DNA from: Acidobacteriota bacterium
GTDB taxonomy: Bacteria > Acidobacteriota > Terriglobia > Terriglobales > Acidobacteriaceae
NCBI GenBank assembly: GCA_021780415.1
Contig: JAJXYW010000283.1
Span: 1 to 34,995, forward strand
DNA length: 34,995 nucleotides
Direction of reading: 5' to 3'
Positions 1 to 7,020 of the stretch are shown in pieces. Each line of letters begins with the position of its first letter. Position 1 is the first letter of the stretch. Position numbers and translations under genes: made by a program. The notes beneath the pieces were generated by a model that was given only the letters and a program-made list of their open reading frames with translations, was not told the origin of the DNA and did no database searches.

Positions 1-824
1 ACATGGGCGAGGAGGACATGCGGCGGCAGGAGTTGAATGTGTTCCGGATGCGGCTGCTGGGCGCGGAGGTGCGGGGCGTGGGGTCGGGGTCGGCGACGCT
101 GAAGGACGCGATCAACGAGGCGATGCGCGACTGGGTAACGAATGTTCGGACGACGTTTTATATTCTCGGGAGCGCGCTGGGTTCGCATCCGTATCCGACG
201 ATGGTGCGTGATTTTCAGCGCGTGATTTCGAAGGAGATGAAGCGGCAGATTGTGGAGCATGAGGGACGGATGCCGGATGCTGTGATCGCCTGTGTAGGCG
301 GGGGATCGAATGCGATTGGAGCGTTCTATGAATTTATTCCGGAGCAGAATGTGGCGCTGATTGGTGTGGAGGCTGGCGGGCGCGGGATGGCGCTGGGTGA
401 GCATGCGGCGCGATTTGCACCCAATGGCGGCGGGGTTCCGGGGGTGCTGCAGGGAACGTACAGCTATGTGCTGCAGGATGCGGCGGGACAGATTGCGGCG
501 ACGCACTCGGTGAGCGCGGGGCTGGATTATGCGAGTGTGGGACCGGAACATGCGATGCTGCATGACTCGGGCCGCGCGACGTATACGAGCGCGACTGACG
601 ATGAGGCGCTGGAGGGGGTGAAGGTGTTGTCGCGGACGGAGGGGATTATTCCGGCGCTGGAGAGCGCGCATGCGATTGCCGAGGTGATGAAGCTGGCTCC
701 GAAGATGGGAAAGGACAAGATTGTGATCGTGAATGTGAGCGGGCGAGGGGATAAGGATATTGGAATTTTGACGCGCGAGATGGACTTGAGTGGCGATGGA
801 GCGCGAAAGGTGAGTGGGCTGTAA
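1..824 (+). CDS. trpB: Tryptophan synthase beta chain, 3' part (5' end outside window)
   Basis: TrpB condenses indole with serine to give tryptophan, using PLP, in a complex with TrpA in the cytoplasm. About 273 residues are visible, against about 400 for the family, so the N-terminal third with the PLP-binding lysine is missing. The frame is open through base 1, so the ATG at 3 is almost certainly internal; the preceding partial codon fits the Tyr of the family's YMG segment. The visible part has the [13 protein letters not shown] stretch, the glycine-rich PLP-phosphate loop GGGSNAIG, and the C-terminal [10 protein letters not shown] motif. The stop TAA at 822-824 shares its last base with the trpA ATG, so the two are translationally coupled. 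Identification is firm; only the 5' truncation limits it. Confidence 0.97.
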   Translation, partial: MGEEDMRRQELNVFRMRLLGAEVRGVGSGSATLKDAINEAMRDWVTNVRTTFYILGSALGSHPYPTMVRDFQRVISKEMKRQIVEHEGRMPDAVIACVGGGSNAIGAFYEFIPEQNVALIGVEAGGRGMALGEHAARFAPNGGGVPGVLQGTYSYVLQDAAGQIAATHSVSAGLDYASVGPEHAMLHDSGRATYTSATDDEALEGVKVLSRTEGIIPALESAHAIAEVMKLAPKMGKDKIVIVNVSGRGDKDIGILTREMDLSGDGARKVSGL

Positions 825-1600
825 TGGCGATTCACTTTCATAAAAAACCGGGGTTGGTGATTTACTTTACGGCTGGTGATCCGGATCTGGCGACGACGCG
901 CGAGATGGCGCTGGCGGCGATCGACAATGGCGCGGATGTGATTGAGCTGGGCGTGCCGTTCAGTGATCCGCTGGCGGACGGGCCGGTGATTCAGCGGGCC
1001 AGTGAGCGGGCGGTGGCGAAGGGCACGCGGCTGATCGATGTGCTGGGGATCTGCAAGGAGATTCGCGCGGCACGGGCCGAGGCCGGAATTATTTTGTTCA
1101 GCTATCTGAATCCGGTGCTGCAGATGGGTTTGGAGAAGTTTGCGAAGGCCGCAAAGGACGCGGGCGCGGATGGCGTGCTGCTGACGGACATGATCGTTGA
1201 AGAAGCCGGTGAGTATCTGAAGGTGATGCACGCGACCGGGCTGGTGCCGGTGTTTCTGGCTGCGCCGACGTCGCCGGATGAGCGGCTGAAGGCGATAGCG
1301 GAGAACTCGCTGGGGTTCGTGTATGCGATCTCGCGGGTGGGGATTACGGGGACGCAGACGGAGTTGGCGAGCGATGCGAAGGGGCTCGTGGAGAGGTTGC
1401 GGAAGTTTACGACGCTGCCGATTGCGCTGGGGTTTGGGGTGTCAACGCCGGAGCATGTGCGGGCCGTGGGAGAGTTTGCGGATGCGGCGGTGGTGGGCAG
1501 TGCGATCGTTGGATTGATTGAGAAGACAGCAGCGGCGGAGGCTCCGAAGGCCGTGGGAGAGTTTGTCCGCAGGCTGAGCGGCGGAACGGAAAATGCATGA
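824..1600 (+). CDS. trpA: Tryptophan synthase alpha chain
   Basis: TrpA cleaves indole-3-glycerol phosphate to indole and glyceraldehyde-3-phosphate and channels indole to TrpB. The 258-residue product has normal family length. Diagnostic segments are YFTAGDPD near the N terminus, VIELGVPFSDPLADGPVIQ (catalytic Glu and Asp region), VFLAAPTSPDERL, and the phosphate-binding region with FVYAISRVGITGTQ and LGFGVSTPEHV. The ATG at 824 overlaps the trpB stop (TAATG) and there is no strong Shine-Dalgarno of its own, so coupled translation from trpB is likely. It is followed by 165 bp before the chorismate mutase gene, which hold a hairpin. Confidence 0.97.
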   Translation: MAIHFHKKPGLVIYFTAGDPDLATTREMALAAIDNGADVIELGVPFSDPLADGPVIQRASERAVAKGTRLIDVLGICKEIRAARAEAGIILFSYLNPVLQMGLEKFAKAAKDAGADGVLLTDMIVEEAGEYLKVMHATGLVPVFLAAPTSPDERLKAIAENSLGFVYAISRVGITGTQTELASDAKGLVERLRKFTTLPIALGFGVSTPEHVRAVGEFADAAVVGSAIVGLIEKTAAAEAPKAVGEFVRRLSGGTENA

Positions 1601-1632
1601 TCGGGCCAGTAAACAAAACACGTATCATTACA

Positions 1633-1652
1633 TCGGGCTGCTTTCAGCCCGA
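1633..1652 (+). promoter_or_regulatory. Perfect 8-bp hairpin between trpA and the chorismate mutase gene
   Basis: TCGGGCTG and CAGCCCGA pair perfectly around a CTTT loop, about 33 bases after the trpA stop. No T-run follows, so a standard intrinsic terminator is not supported. It could be a weak or Rho-assisted terminator, an mRNA-stabilising hairpin or part of a dispersed intergenic repeat. The rest of this 165-bp gap (1601-1765) shows no clear promoter or ORF. Confidence 0.45.
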
Positions 1653-1765
1653 AGATTGGGGCGTGGCAGAGTGCGGCCCGCGTCCTACCCCAGCCTGGAT
1701 GCAACTTCCGGGAACAACTTTCAGGTCAACTTTGCGAGCGATGCGGGCTCGCGACATGAGGCAGC

Positions 1766-2032
1766 ATGGACATTTCTGATTGGCGTAACAAGATTGATGA
1801 GTTGGACGAGCAGATTGTGCAGTTGCTCAGCCAGCGTGCGGCCGCTGCTGTCGAGATTGGGTTGCTGAAGGCTAAGAGCAGCGCGCCGATCTATGAGCCA
1901 CAACGCGAGCAGGCGGTGTTTGAGCACGTGCAGAAGATTAACCCGGGACCGCTCTCGGGAGCGCAGGTGCAGGACGTGTATGAGCGGTTGATGGATGTGA
2001 TGCGGACGTTGCAGCGTCCTCACCAGGGATGA
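1766..2032 (+). CDS. Chorismate mutase, AroQ class, monofunctional
   Basis: Chorismate mutase converts chorismate to prephenate, the branch point to phenylalanine and tyrosine. The 88-residue protein matches a single AroQ all-helical domain. It opens with DWRNKIDELDEQIVQLLSQR, the usual first helix with its active-site Arg, followed by the AxEIGLLK helix (Lys expected in the active site) and the YEPQREQAVFEHV segment typical of the class. The C-terminal helix VYERLMDVMRTLQ completes the fold. There is no fused prephenate dehydratase, dehydrogenase or DAHP synthase domain. It lies about 100 bp upstream of DAHP synthase; in other bacteria these two are sometimes fused or form a feedback-regulated complex, so a functional partnership is a reasonable inference. 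Confidence 0.93.
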   Translation: MDISDWRNKIDELDEQIVQLLSQRAAAAVEIGLLKAKSSAPIYEPQREQAVFEHVQKINPGPLSGAQVQDVYERLMDVMRTLQRPHQG

Positions 2033-2052
2033 AGGATTTGCCGTTGCGTGGT

Positions 2053-2082
2053 GTCGCCTGATCGGCGGCGTCGCCAGGCGGC
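2053..2082 (+). promoter_or_regulatory. Hairpin in the leader of the DAHP synthase gene
   Basis: CGCCTG at 2055-2060 pairs with CAGGCG at 2075-2080, extendable at the base by a G-U and a G-C pair, with a 14-base GC-rich loop. It lies between the chorismate mutase stop and the AGAGGA ribosome-binding site at 2121-2126. No leader peptide or T-run is evident, so attenuation is not shown. I flag only that the leader is structured. Confidence 0.3.
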
Positions 2083-2131
2083 AGGAATTTGACGCAGGAC
2101 AAAATTCAAGCAGGATTTATAGAGGAATACC

Positions 2132-3178
2132 GTGATGATCGTCGCTATGCAGGACCACGCCACCGATGAACAGATTCAGAATGTGATTGAGCGAATGGTG
2201 GAACTCGGCTTCAACGTCCACCGCACAACGGGTGAGGTGCAAACCATTCTTGCTGGCGTGGGAACGCCGGCACACTTCGAGGTCACGGAGTTTCAGGTGC
2301 TCTCGGGTGTTCACCAGGCGTATCGAATCTCGTCGCCGTACAAGCTGGCGGGGCGTGGATTCCGGCCGGAGGGCACGCGGATTACGTTCCCGAACGGCGT
2401 GGTGGTGGGCGGCGATGAGGTCGTCATCATGGCCGGGCCGTGCTCGGTGGAGAGCCGTGAGCAAATTCGCCTGAGTGCGCAGCAGGTGGCTACGGCGGGT
2501 GCGCAGTTCCTGCGCGGGGGAGCGTTCAAGCCGCGTAGTTCGCCGTACAGCTTTCAGGGTATGGGCGTGGAAGGCCTGCAGATCATGCGCGAGGCCGCCG
2601 ATGAGTTTGGGCTTCTGGTGATCACCGAGGTGATGGAGATCTCGCAGATCGAGCTGATGCTGCCGTACATTGATTGCTTCCAGGTGGGAGCGCGCAACAT
2701 GCAGAACTTCAACCTGCTGCGGGAGCTTGGCCACGTGCGCAAGCCGGTGCTGCTGAAGCGCGGCATTGCGGCGACGATCGAAGAGGTGCTGCTGAGCGCC
2801 GAATATATTTTGTCGGGCGGCAATTATGACCTGATGTTGTGCGAGCGCGGCATTCGCACGTTTGAGACGTATACGCGGAACACGTACGACGTCTCCGCGA
2901 TTCCGGTGCTGAAGAAGCTGACGCATCTGCCGGTGCTGGGCGATCCGTCGCATGGTGTGGGCAAGCGCGACCTGGTGCCGCCGATGGCGCTGGCTTCGGT
3001 GGCTGCAGGCGCGGATGGATTGTTGATGGAGATGCATCCGAATCCGGATAAGGCACTGTCGGATGGAGCGCAGTCGCTGCAACCGGAGCAGTTGGTGAAG
3101 CTGGTGGAGAAGCTGCGCCGGCTTGCGCCGATCGTTGATCGTACGATTGCTCCGGCGGTGTCTCAGATCCATGCTTAA
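2132..3178 (+). CDS. aroF: 3-deoxy-7-phosphoheptulonate (DAHP) synthase, type I beta
   Basis: This enzyme condenses phosphoenolpyruvate with erythrose-4-phosphate, the first step of the shikimate pathway. The 348-residue protein begins with a ferredoxin-like regulatory domain (about residues 1-70), as in the Thermotoga-type enzymes. The TIM-barrel follows with MAGPCSVES, RGGAFKPRSSPYSFQG, QVGARNMQNF, LLKRG, DPSHGVGKRD and MEMHPNPDKALSDGAQS, which hold the PEP, E4P and metal ligands (Cys, His, Glu, Asp). The start is GTG at 2132 or ATG at 2135; AGAGGA at 2121-2126 suits either, slightly better the ATG. The N-terminal domain is known to give tyrosine or phenylalanine inhibition in relatives. 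Its stop lies inside the upstream extension of the proB frame. Confidence 0.96.
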   Translation: MMIVAMQDHATDEQIQNVIERMVELGFNVHRTTGEVQTILAGVGTPAHFEVTEFQVLSGVHQAYRISSPYKLAGRGFRPEGTRITFPNGVVVGGDEVVIMAGPCSVESREQIRLSAQQVATAGAQFLRGGAFKPRSSPYSFQGMGVEGLQIMREAADEFGLLVITEVMEISQIELMLPYIDCFQVGARNMQNFNLLRELGHVRKPVLLKRGIAATIEEVLLSAEYILSGGNYDLMLCERGIRTFETYTRNTYDVSAIPVLKKLTHLPVLGDPSHGVGKRDLVPPMALASVAAGADGLLMEMHPNPDKALSDGAQSLQPEQLVKLVEKLRRLAPIVDRTIAPAVSQIHA

Positions 3179-3197
3179 GAATCAGGAGGACCGGGCT

Positions 3198-4010
3198 TTG
3201 CATCGGATTGTCGTCAAACTCGGAACGAATGTCATTATGCGGCCGGATGGCAAGGTGGCGCTGGGGCTGCTTTGCGGACTCGTGGAGCAGGTTGCGGAGC
3301 TGCGTGCGCAGGGCATCGAGGTGCTGGTGGTGTCGTCGGGCGCGGTGGGCCTGGGGATGGAGCGCCTGGGGCTGATGGAGCGGCCGACGGTGGTGGCGCA
3401 GATCCAGGCGTGTGCGGCCATCGGGCAATCGCGGCTGATGTCGCTGTATGACGATGCGTTCGACCGGCTGGGGTGCCCGATTGCGCAGGTGCTGCTGACG
3501 GAGGACGACTTCCGCGATGCGACGCGCCATACGAACCTGCGCGCGGCACTGGATGCGCTGCTGACGATGGGCGTGATCCCGATTGTGAATGAGAACGATA
3601 CGGTGTCGACGGTGGAGTTGGACCGGCCGACGGAGTCGCGGCAGAGGGAGAGAATCTTTGGCGACAACGACAAGCTGTCGGCGTTGCTGCTGAAGCATAT
3701 CGGGGCGGACGTGCTGATCCTGCTGTCAGACGTGGACGGGCTGTATGATCGCAGTCCGACGGAGCCGGGCGCGGCGGTGCTCAAGAAGGTTGATGTGATC
3801 GATGAGAAGATTCTTGCGCTTGCGGATGGGAGTAATGGGCGCGGGCGCGGAGGGATGATCTCGAAGCTGGAGTCGGCGCGGATTGTGCTGCACGCGGGCA
3901 AGCGGGTGATCATTGCGAATGGCCGCACGCCGCATGTGCTGGAACGTATTGTCTCGGGAGAGGCGATCGGAACGCACTTTGCGCCGTTGCAGGAGAAGGC
4001 TGCGCGATGA
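3198..4010 (+). CDS. proB: Glutamate 5-kinase without PUA domain
   Basis: ProB phosphorylates glutamate to gamma-glutamyl phosphate, the first step of proline synthesis. The amino-acid-kinase fold is complete: VVKLGTNV, VVSSGAVGLG, PIVNENDTVS, FGDNDKLSALL, LLSDVDGLYD and GRGGMISKLESA. I place the start at TTG 3198 because a perfect AGGAGG at 3184-3189 lies 8 bases upstream and the protein then begins right at the first beta strand (MHRIVVKLGT). The alternative is ATG 3171, which overlaps the DAHP synthase stop but lacks a ribosome-binding site. From 3198 the product is about 270 residues and ends after the kinase domain, so the C-terminal PUA domain of the E. coli enzyme (about 367 residues) is absent. 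It overlaps proA by 4 bases (ATGA). Confidence 0.95.
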   Translation: MHRIVVKLGTNVIMRPDGKVALGLLCGLVEQVAELRAQGIEVLVVSSGAVGLGMERLGLMERPTVVAQIQACAAIGQSRLMSLYDDAFDRLGCPIAQVLLTEDDFRDATRHTNLRAALDALLTMGVIPIVNENDTVSTVELDRPTESRQRERIFGDNDKLSALLLKHIGADVLILLSDVDGLYDRSPTEPGAAVLKKVDVIDEKILALADGSNGRGRGGMISKLESARIVLHAGKRVIIANGRTPHVLERIVSGEAIGTHFAPLQEKAAR

Positions 4011-5353
4011 GCGCAGAAGCGGCTCCGGCGGCGAAGGACGCACGCAGCACGCGGGCGATAGCGGAGGCTGCGAAGGGAGCTTCGCGGGTGCTTGCACCTC
4101 TCGATGACGCGGCGCGAAATGCTGCGCTGGAGGCGATGGCGAAGGCGATTGATGCAGCGAGCGTGGAGTTGCTGGCTGCGAATGGCGAAGATGTGCGGCT
4201 GGCTGAGTCCGGGGCGGAGGGGTTGGCTCCGGCTACGCTGGCGCGGCTGAAGCTGGATGCGGCGAAGCTGAAGGAGATGGTGGAGCAGGTGCGATCGGTG
4301 GCGGCGCTGCCTGATCCGCTGGGGCGGGTGCTGGATGCGACTGAGTTGGATGAAGGTCTGAATCTGCAGAAGATGAGTGTGCCGCTGGGGGTGCTGGCGG
4401 TGATCTTTGAGGCGCGGCCGGATGCGGTGACGCAGATTGCGGCGCTGGCAGTGAAGTCGGGCAATGCGGTGATCCTGAAGGCAGGGAAAGAGGTTGAGGG
4501 AACCGCGGCGGCGCTGGTGCGGGTGCTGCGGGAGGCGCTGGTGGCACAGGGGCTGCCGGAGGATGCGGTGGGGCTGGTGGTGGGTCGGGAGCGGGCGCAG
4601 GAGCTGCTGGGGATGCATGGACTGGTGGATATGGTGATTCCGCGTGGGTCCAAGGCGCTGGTGGAGTATGTGCAGGCTAATACGCGGATTCCGGTGCTGG
4701 GACACTCGGAGGGCGTGTGCCATATCTACGTGGATGAGAGCGCGGATGAGGCGCTGGCGCTGCGGGTGATTGAGGACGCGAAGACGGATTACCCTGCGGC
4801 GTGCAATGCGGTGGAGACGGTGCTGGTGCATCGGGGGATTGCGGCGGAGTTCCTGCCGAAGCTGGCAGAGCGGCTACGCGCCAAGGGCGTTGCGCTGCAT
4901 GGGGATGCGCTGGTGCGGGAGTTGCTGCGTGATGTGGAGGTTGAGGCGGTGGATGACTGGCACACCGAGTATGGGGAGCTGGCGGTGTCGCTGGGTGTGG
5001 TTGCGGGGCTGGATGCGGCGATGGAGCATATCCATGCGCATGGATCGGCGCATACGGAGAGCATTATCACCGAGGACGCAGCGACGGCGGAGCGGTTTTT
5101 GCGCGAGGTGGACGCTGCGGGAGTGTTCCATAATGCGTCGACGCGGTTTGCGGATGGGTTTCGGTATGGGTTTGGCGCGGAGGTGGGGATCAGTACGAGC
5201 AAGTTCCACGCGCGCGGGCCGGTTGGGCTGGAAGGGCTGACGACGTACAAGTATGTGCTGCGCGGCAAGGGGCAGGTTGCGGGGGATTATCGCGGACCGA
5301 ATGCGAGGGCGTTTACGCATCGTGTTTTGAGGAGACAGGAGGAGTCTCGATGA
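4007..5353 (+). CDS. proA: Glutamate-5-semialdehyde dehydrogenase (gamma-glutamyl phosphate reductase)
   Basis: ProA reduces gamma-glutamyl phosphate to glutamate-5-semialdehyde with NADPH, the second step of proline synthesis. The 448-residue protein is somewhat longer than the usual 415-425. It has the aldehyde-dehydrogenase-like segments VPLGVLAVIFEARPDAV, AVILKAGKEVEGT, VIPRGSKALVEYVQ, VLGHSEGVCHIYVDE, and the catalytic cysteine at about residue 266 in DYPAACNAVETVLVH. The C terminus has EVGISTSKFHARGPVGLEGLTTYKY, the family signature. The start ATG at 4007 overlaps the proB stop and the stop overlaps the tyrA ATG, so proB-proA-tyrA are coupled. Confidence 0.97.
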   Translation: MSAEAAPAAKDARSTRAIAEAAKGASRVLAPLDDAARNAALEAMAKAIDAASVELLAANGEDVRLAESGAEGLAPATLARLKLDAAKLKEMVEQVRSVAALPDPLGRVLDATELDEGLNLQKMSVPLGVLAVIFEARPDAVTQIAALAVKSGNAVILKAGKEVEGTAAALVRVLREALVAQGLPEDAVGLVVGRERAQELLGMHGLVDMVIPRGSKALVEYVQANTRIPVLGHSEGVCHIYVDESADEALALRVIEDAKTDYPAACNAVETVLVHRGIAAEFLPKLAERLRAKGVALHGDALVRELLRDVEVEAVDDWHTEYGELAVSLGVVAGLDAAMEHIHAHGSAHTESIITEDAATAERFLREVDAAGVFHNASTRFADGFRYGFGAEVGISTSKFHARGPVGLEGLTTYKYVLRGKGQVAGDYRGPNARAFTHRVLRRQEESR

Positions 5354-6240
5354 GGCGCGTTGCGATCGTCGGGACAGGGTTGATTGGGGCTTCGGTGGGG
5401 TTGGCGCTGAAGGCCAAGGGGTTTGCGGGCGAGGTTGTGGGCTGGGATGCGAACGCTGCGGAGTTGCAGGCGGCGCGCGAGCTTGGGGCGATTGACAGTG
5501 CGTTGGCGGGACGAGACGCGGTGCTGGAGACAGATGCGGATGTGGTGGTGCTGGCGACGCCGGTGCTGCCGATCCTGGACTGGATGGAGCGGCTTGCGCC
5601 GGTGCTTGGCGAGGACCAGTTGGTGACCGATGTGGGGAGCACGAAGCGCGAGATTGCGGCGCTGGCTGCGGGGCTATTTAATCGGCCGGGTCGGGCGCGG
5701 TTTCTGCCCGGACATCCGATGGCAGGGAAGGAATCGGGCGGCGCGGCGCTGGCGGAGGCGGATTTATTTCGAGACGCGGTTTGGTTGTTTACGCCGATGG
5801 GTGCGGAGGAGTCGGCGATGGAAGGAAGCTGGCGCGCTGCGGTTGCGGGCTTTGGCGCGCGGGTGCGGGATATGGATGCGGCACGGCACGATGAGGTGTG
5901 CGCGTGGGTGAGTCACCTGCCGCAGATGGTGGCTACGGCCATGAGCGCGATGCTGGAGGACGAGTTCGCTGCGGATGCTGCGGAAAAGGCTGCGATGCAG
6001 ACGAGCGCTTTTCAGGATGACCTGCGAGCGGTTGGCGGACGCGCGCTGCGGGAGATGACGCGGCTGGGAGCCAGCCCCTACAGTATGTGGCGCGATGTGG
6101 CGATGACCAATACGGAGGCGATTGCGGCGACCCTGGCGGCGCTGGAGCAGCGGCTGGCGTACGTGCGCGAGAACCTGCGGACTCCGGAACTGCGCGATGA
6201 GTTTGCGCTGGCGAATCGGTTTCGGGCCAAGCGTGGGTAG
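5350..6240 (+). CDS. tyrA: Prephenate (or arogenate) dehydrogenase
   Basis: TyrA oxidatively decarboxylates prephenate to 4-hydroxyphenylpyruvate, or arogenate to tyrosine, with NAD(P). The 296-residue protein starts with a Rossmann motif, VAIVGTGLIGASVG, followed by VVVLATPVLPIL, VTDVGSTK and FLPGHPMAGKESGG, where the His is the expected catalytic residue. The helical dimerisation domain follows, with HDEVCAWVSHLPQMVATA and REMTRLGASPYSMWRDV. No ACT or chorismate mutase domain is fused, so substrate and feedback inhibition cannot be decided from sequence. Acidic GWD at the end of strand 2 favours NAD over NADP. The ATG at 5350 overlaps the proA stop; AGGAGG at 5338-5343 is a good ribosome-binding site. 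Confidence 0.94.
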   Translation: MRRVAIVGTGLIGASVGLALKAKGFAGEVVGWDANAAELQAARELGAIDSALAGRDAVLETDADVVVLATPVLPILDWMERLAPVLGEDQLVTDVGSTKREIAALAAGLFNRPGRARFLPGHPMAGKESGGAALAEADLFRDAVWLFTPMGAEESAMEGSWRAAVAGFGARVRDMDAARHDEVCAWVSHLPQMVATAMSAMLEDEFAADAAEKAAMQTSAFQDDLRAVGGRALREMTRLGASPYSMWRDVAMTNTEAIAATLAALEQRLAYVRENLRTPELRDEFALANRFRAKRG

Positions 6241-6243
6241 GCA

Positions 6244-6263
6244 CCCCCCCCCCCCCCCCCCCC
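6244..6263. repeat. Homopolymeric C tract of 20
   Basis: Twenty consecutive C bases lie three bases after the tyrA stop. Tracts of this length in bacteria are prone to slipped-strand length change and are also a classic place for assembly or base-calling length error. No reading frame I trust crosses it, so a phase-variable gene is not shown. Confidence 0.95.
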
Positions 6264-6540
6264 GACTTTTTCTCGTAAAGTATTCAGCGGGATGGGGTTA
6301 AGGCTGTTTTCCTCGTAAAGTCTTCTATTCAGGCGGGTTGCAGATAAGATATTGCATCGACAGGGGTTAGCTGCCGCAGGATGTGGGCGTGGGGTGGGTC
6401 TAGTTAAATTGTAGTGGGTTGGTGGGGGTAAGTATGCCAAGTTGGCGGGAGAGAAATCGGCAGTGGGGATGCGCGTTTTGTAGGATTTTGGGGTTGGTGG
6501 GGGGTTGACACGCGAGTTTTGGGCTGTTTTTGAGGGAATT
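6264..6540. other. Non-coding stretch with imperfect direct repeat
   Basis: No credible gene. Two imperfect direct copies of CTCGTAAAGT-ATTCAG-CGGG lie at 6267-6291 and 6307-6337; the second has a 5-base insertion (CTTCT) between its halves. The rest, to about 6540, is G/T-rich on the plus strand. It could hold a terminator or promoter region after tyrA, but I cannot identify either. Confidence 0.5.
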
Positions 6541-6557
6541 ATTTTTGGGGTGGGGGG

Positions 6558-6607
6558 CGCTCGCTTCGCGAGCGGGAAGCAGGTTCCTCGCTGCGCTCGG
6601 AATGACA
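6558..6607. repeat. Hairpin plus dispersed intergenic repeat element (copy a)
   Basis: A perfect 7-bp hairpin, CGCTCGC-TTC-GCGAGCG (6558-6574), is followed by GGAAGCAGGTTCCTCGCTGC-type sequence ending in GGAATGACAG (6575-6607). Related sequences occur at 6644-6670, 6736-6765, 6868-6897, 10055-10080 and 21425-21460, always between genes. I recognise the style as a common acidobacterial intergenic element (from memory, not searched). Confidence 0.65.
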
Positions 6608-6683
6608 GGCAGAAGGGCAAGGGCAAGTGCAAAGGCCAATACGGAGATCCTTCGCTTCGCTCTGGATGACGGCGTGAAACAGA

Positions 6684-6942
6684 CAACGGCAAACTCAACG
6701 GCAACGGCAACGGCAACAGCAACGGCAACGGCAAAGGAAGAAGCAGATCCCTGCGGGATGACAACCAAAAAGGCAAAGGCAAAGGCAAAGGCAAAGGCAA
6801 AGGCAAGGGCAACGGCAACGGCAACGGCAAGGGCAACAGCAACGGCAACGGCAACAGCAACGGCAAAGGAAGAAGCAGATCCCTGCGGGATGACAACTAA
6901 AAAGGCAACGGTACAGCTATGGCACAAGCAACGGCAACGACG
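6684..6942. repeat. Degenerate GGCAAC/GGCAAA/GGCAAG hexanucleotide array with two embedded dispersed elements
   Basis: Long runs of GGCAAC, GGCAAA and GGCAAG, with AGCAAC variants, fill this stretch. Two near-identical blocks containing GGAAGAAGCAGATCCCTGCG and GGATGACAAC start at 6736 and 6868, that is 132 bp apart, and the match extends into the flanking repeats (about 6721-6776 and 6853-6908). Translations are low complexity in every frame (Ala-Thr, Lys-Ala, or on the minus strand Leu-Pro, Ala-Val, Phe-Ala), so I do not call a gene. Replication slippage or unequal recombination explains the 132-bp duplication. Confidence 0.85.
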
Positions 6943-6981
6943 GGGGCACGTCCTTGACCTGCGGTGCGGGTGTGAGGGCGG

Positions 6982-7019
6982 GGTGCGTCCATTATGGGCA
7001 GGTGCGTCCATAATGGACG
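6982..7019. promoter_or_regulatory. Two tandem 19-bp palindromic units abutting the MutS-like start
   Basis: The units GGTGCGTCCATTATGGGCA (6982-7000) and GGTGCGTCCATAATGGACG (7001-7019) are direct repeats with two central differences. Each holds a palindrome, GTCCAT-N-ATGGRC; the second is perfect and the first has one mismatch. In addition GTCCATTAT (6987-6995) pairs with ATAATGGAC (7010-7018). The array ends one base before the ATG at 7021, where the ribosome-binding site should lie, so it could be an operator pair or an RNA hairpin masking initiation. Confidence 0.55.
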
Positions 7020-7020
7020 G

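Noticed and set aside
1633..1652. Tryptophan-type attenuator after trpA
   Set aside because: Only a simple hairpin is present, with no leader peptide containing tandem Trp, Phe or Tyr codons and no T-run.
3182..4831. 549-residue minus-strand ORF opposite proB and proA
   Set aside because: Antisense of two certain genes, His/Arg/Pro-rich, no domain.
6078..6896. Minus-strand ORF with Leu-Pro repeats and a poly-Gly run
   Set aside because: The poly-Gly is the C tract in reverse and the Leu-Pro runs are the GGCAAN array; it also overlaps the tyrA end. Not a phase-variable gene on this evidence.
6684..6942. CRISPR array
   Set aside because: The repeats are short hexanucleotides without unique spacers, and no cas genes are nearby.
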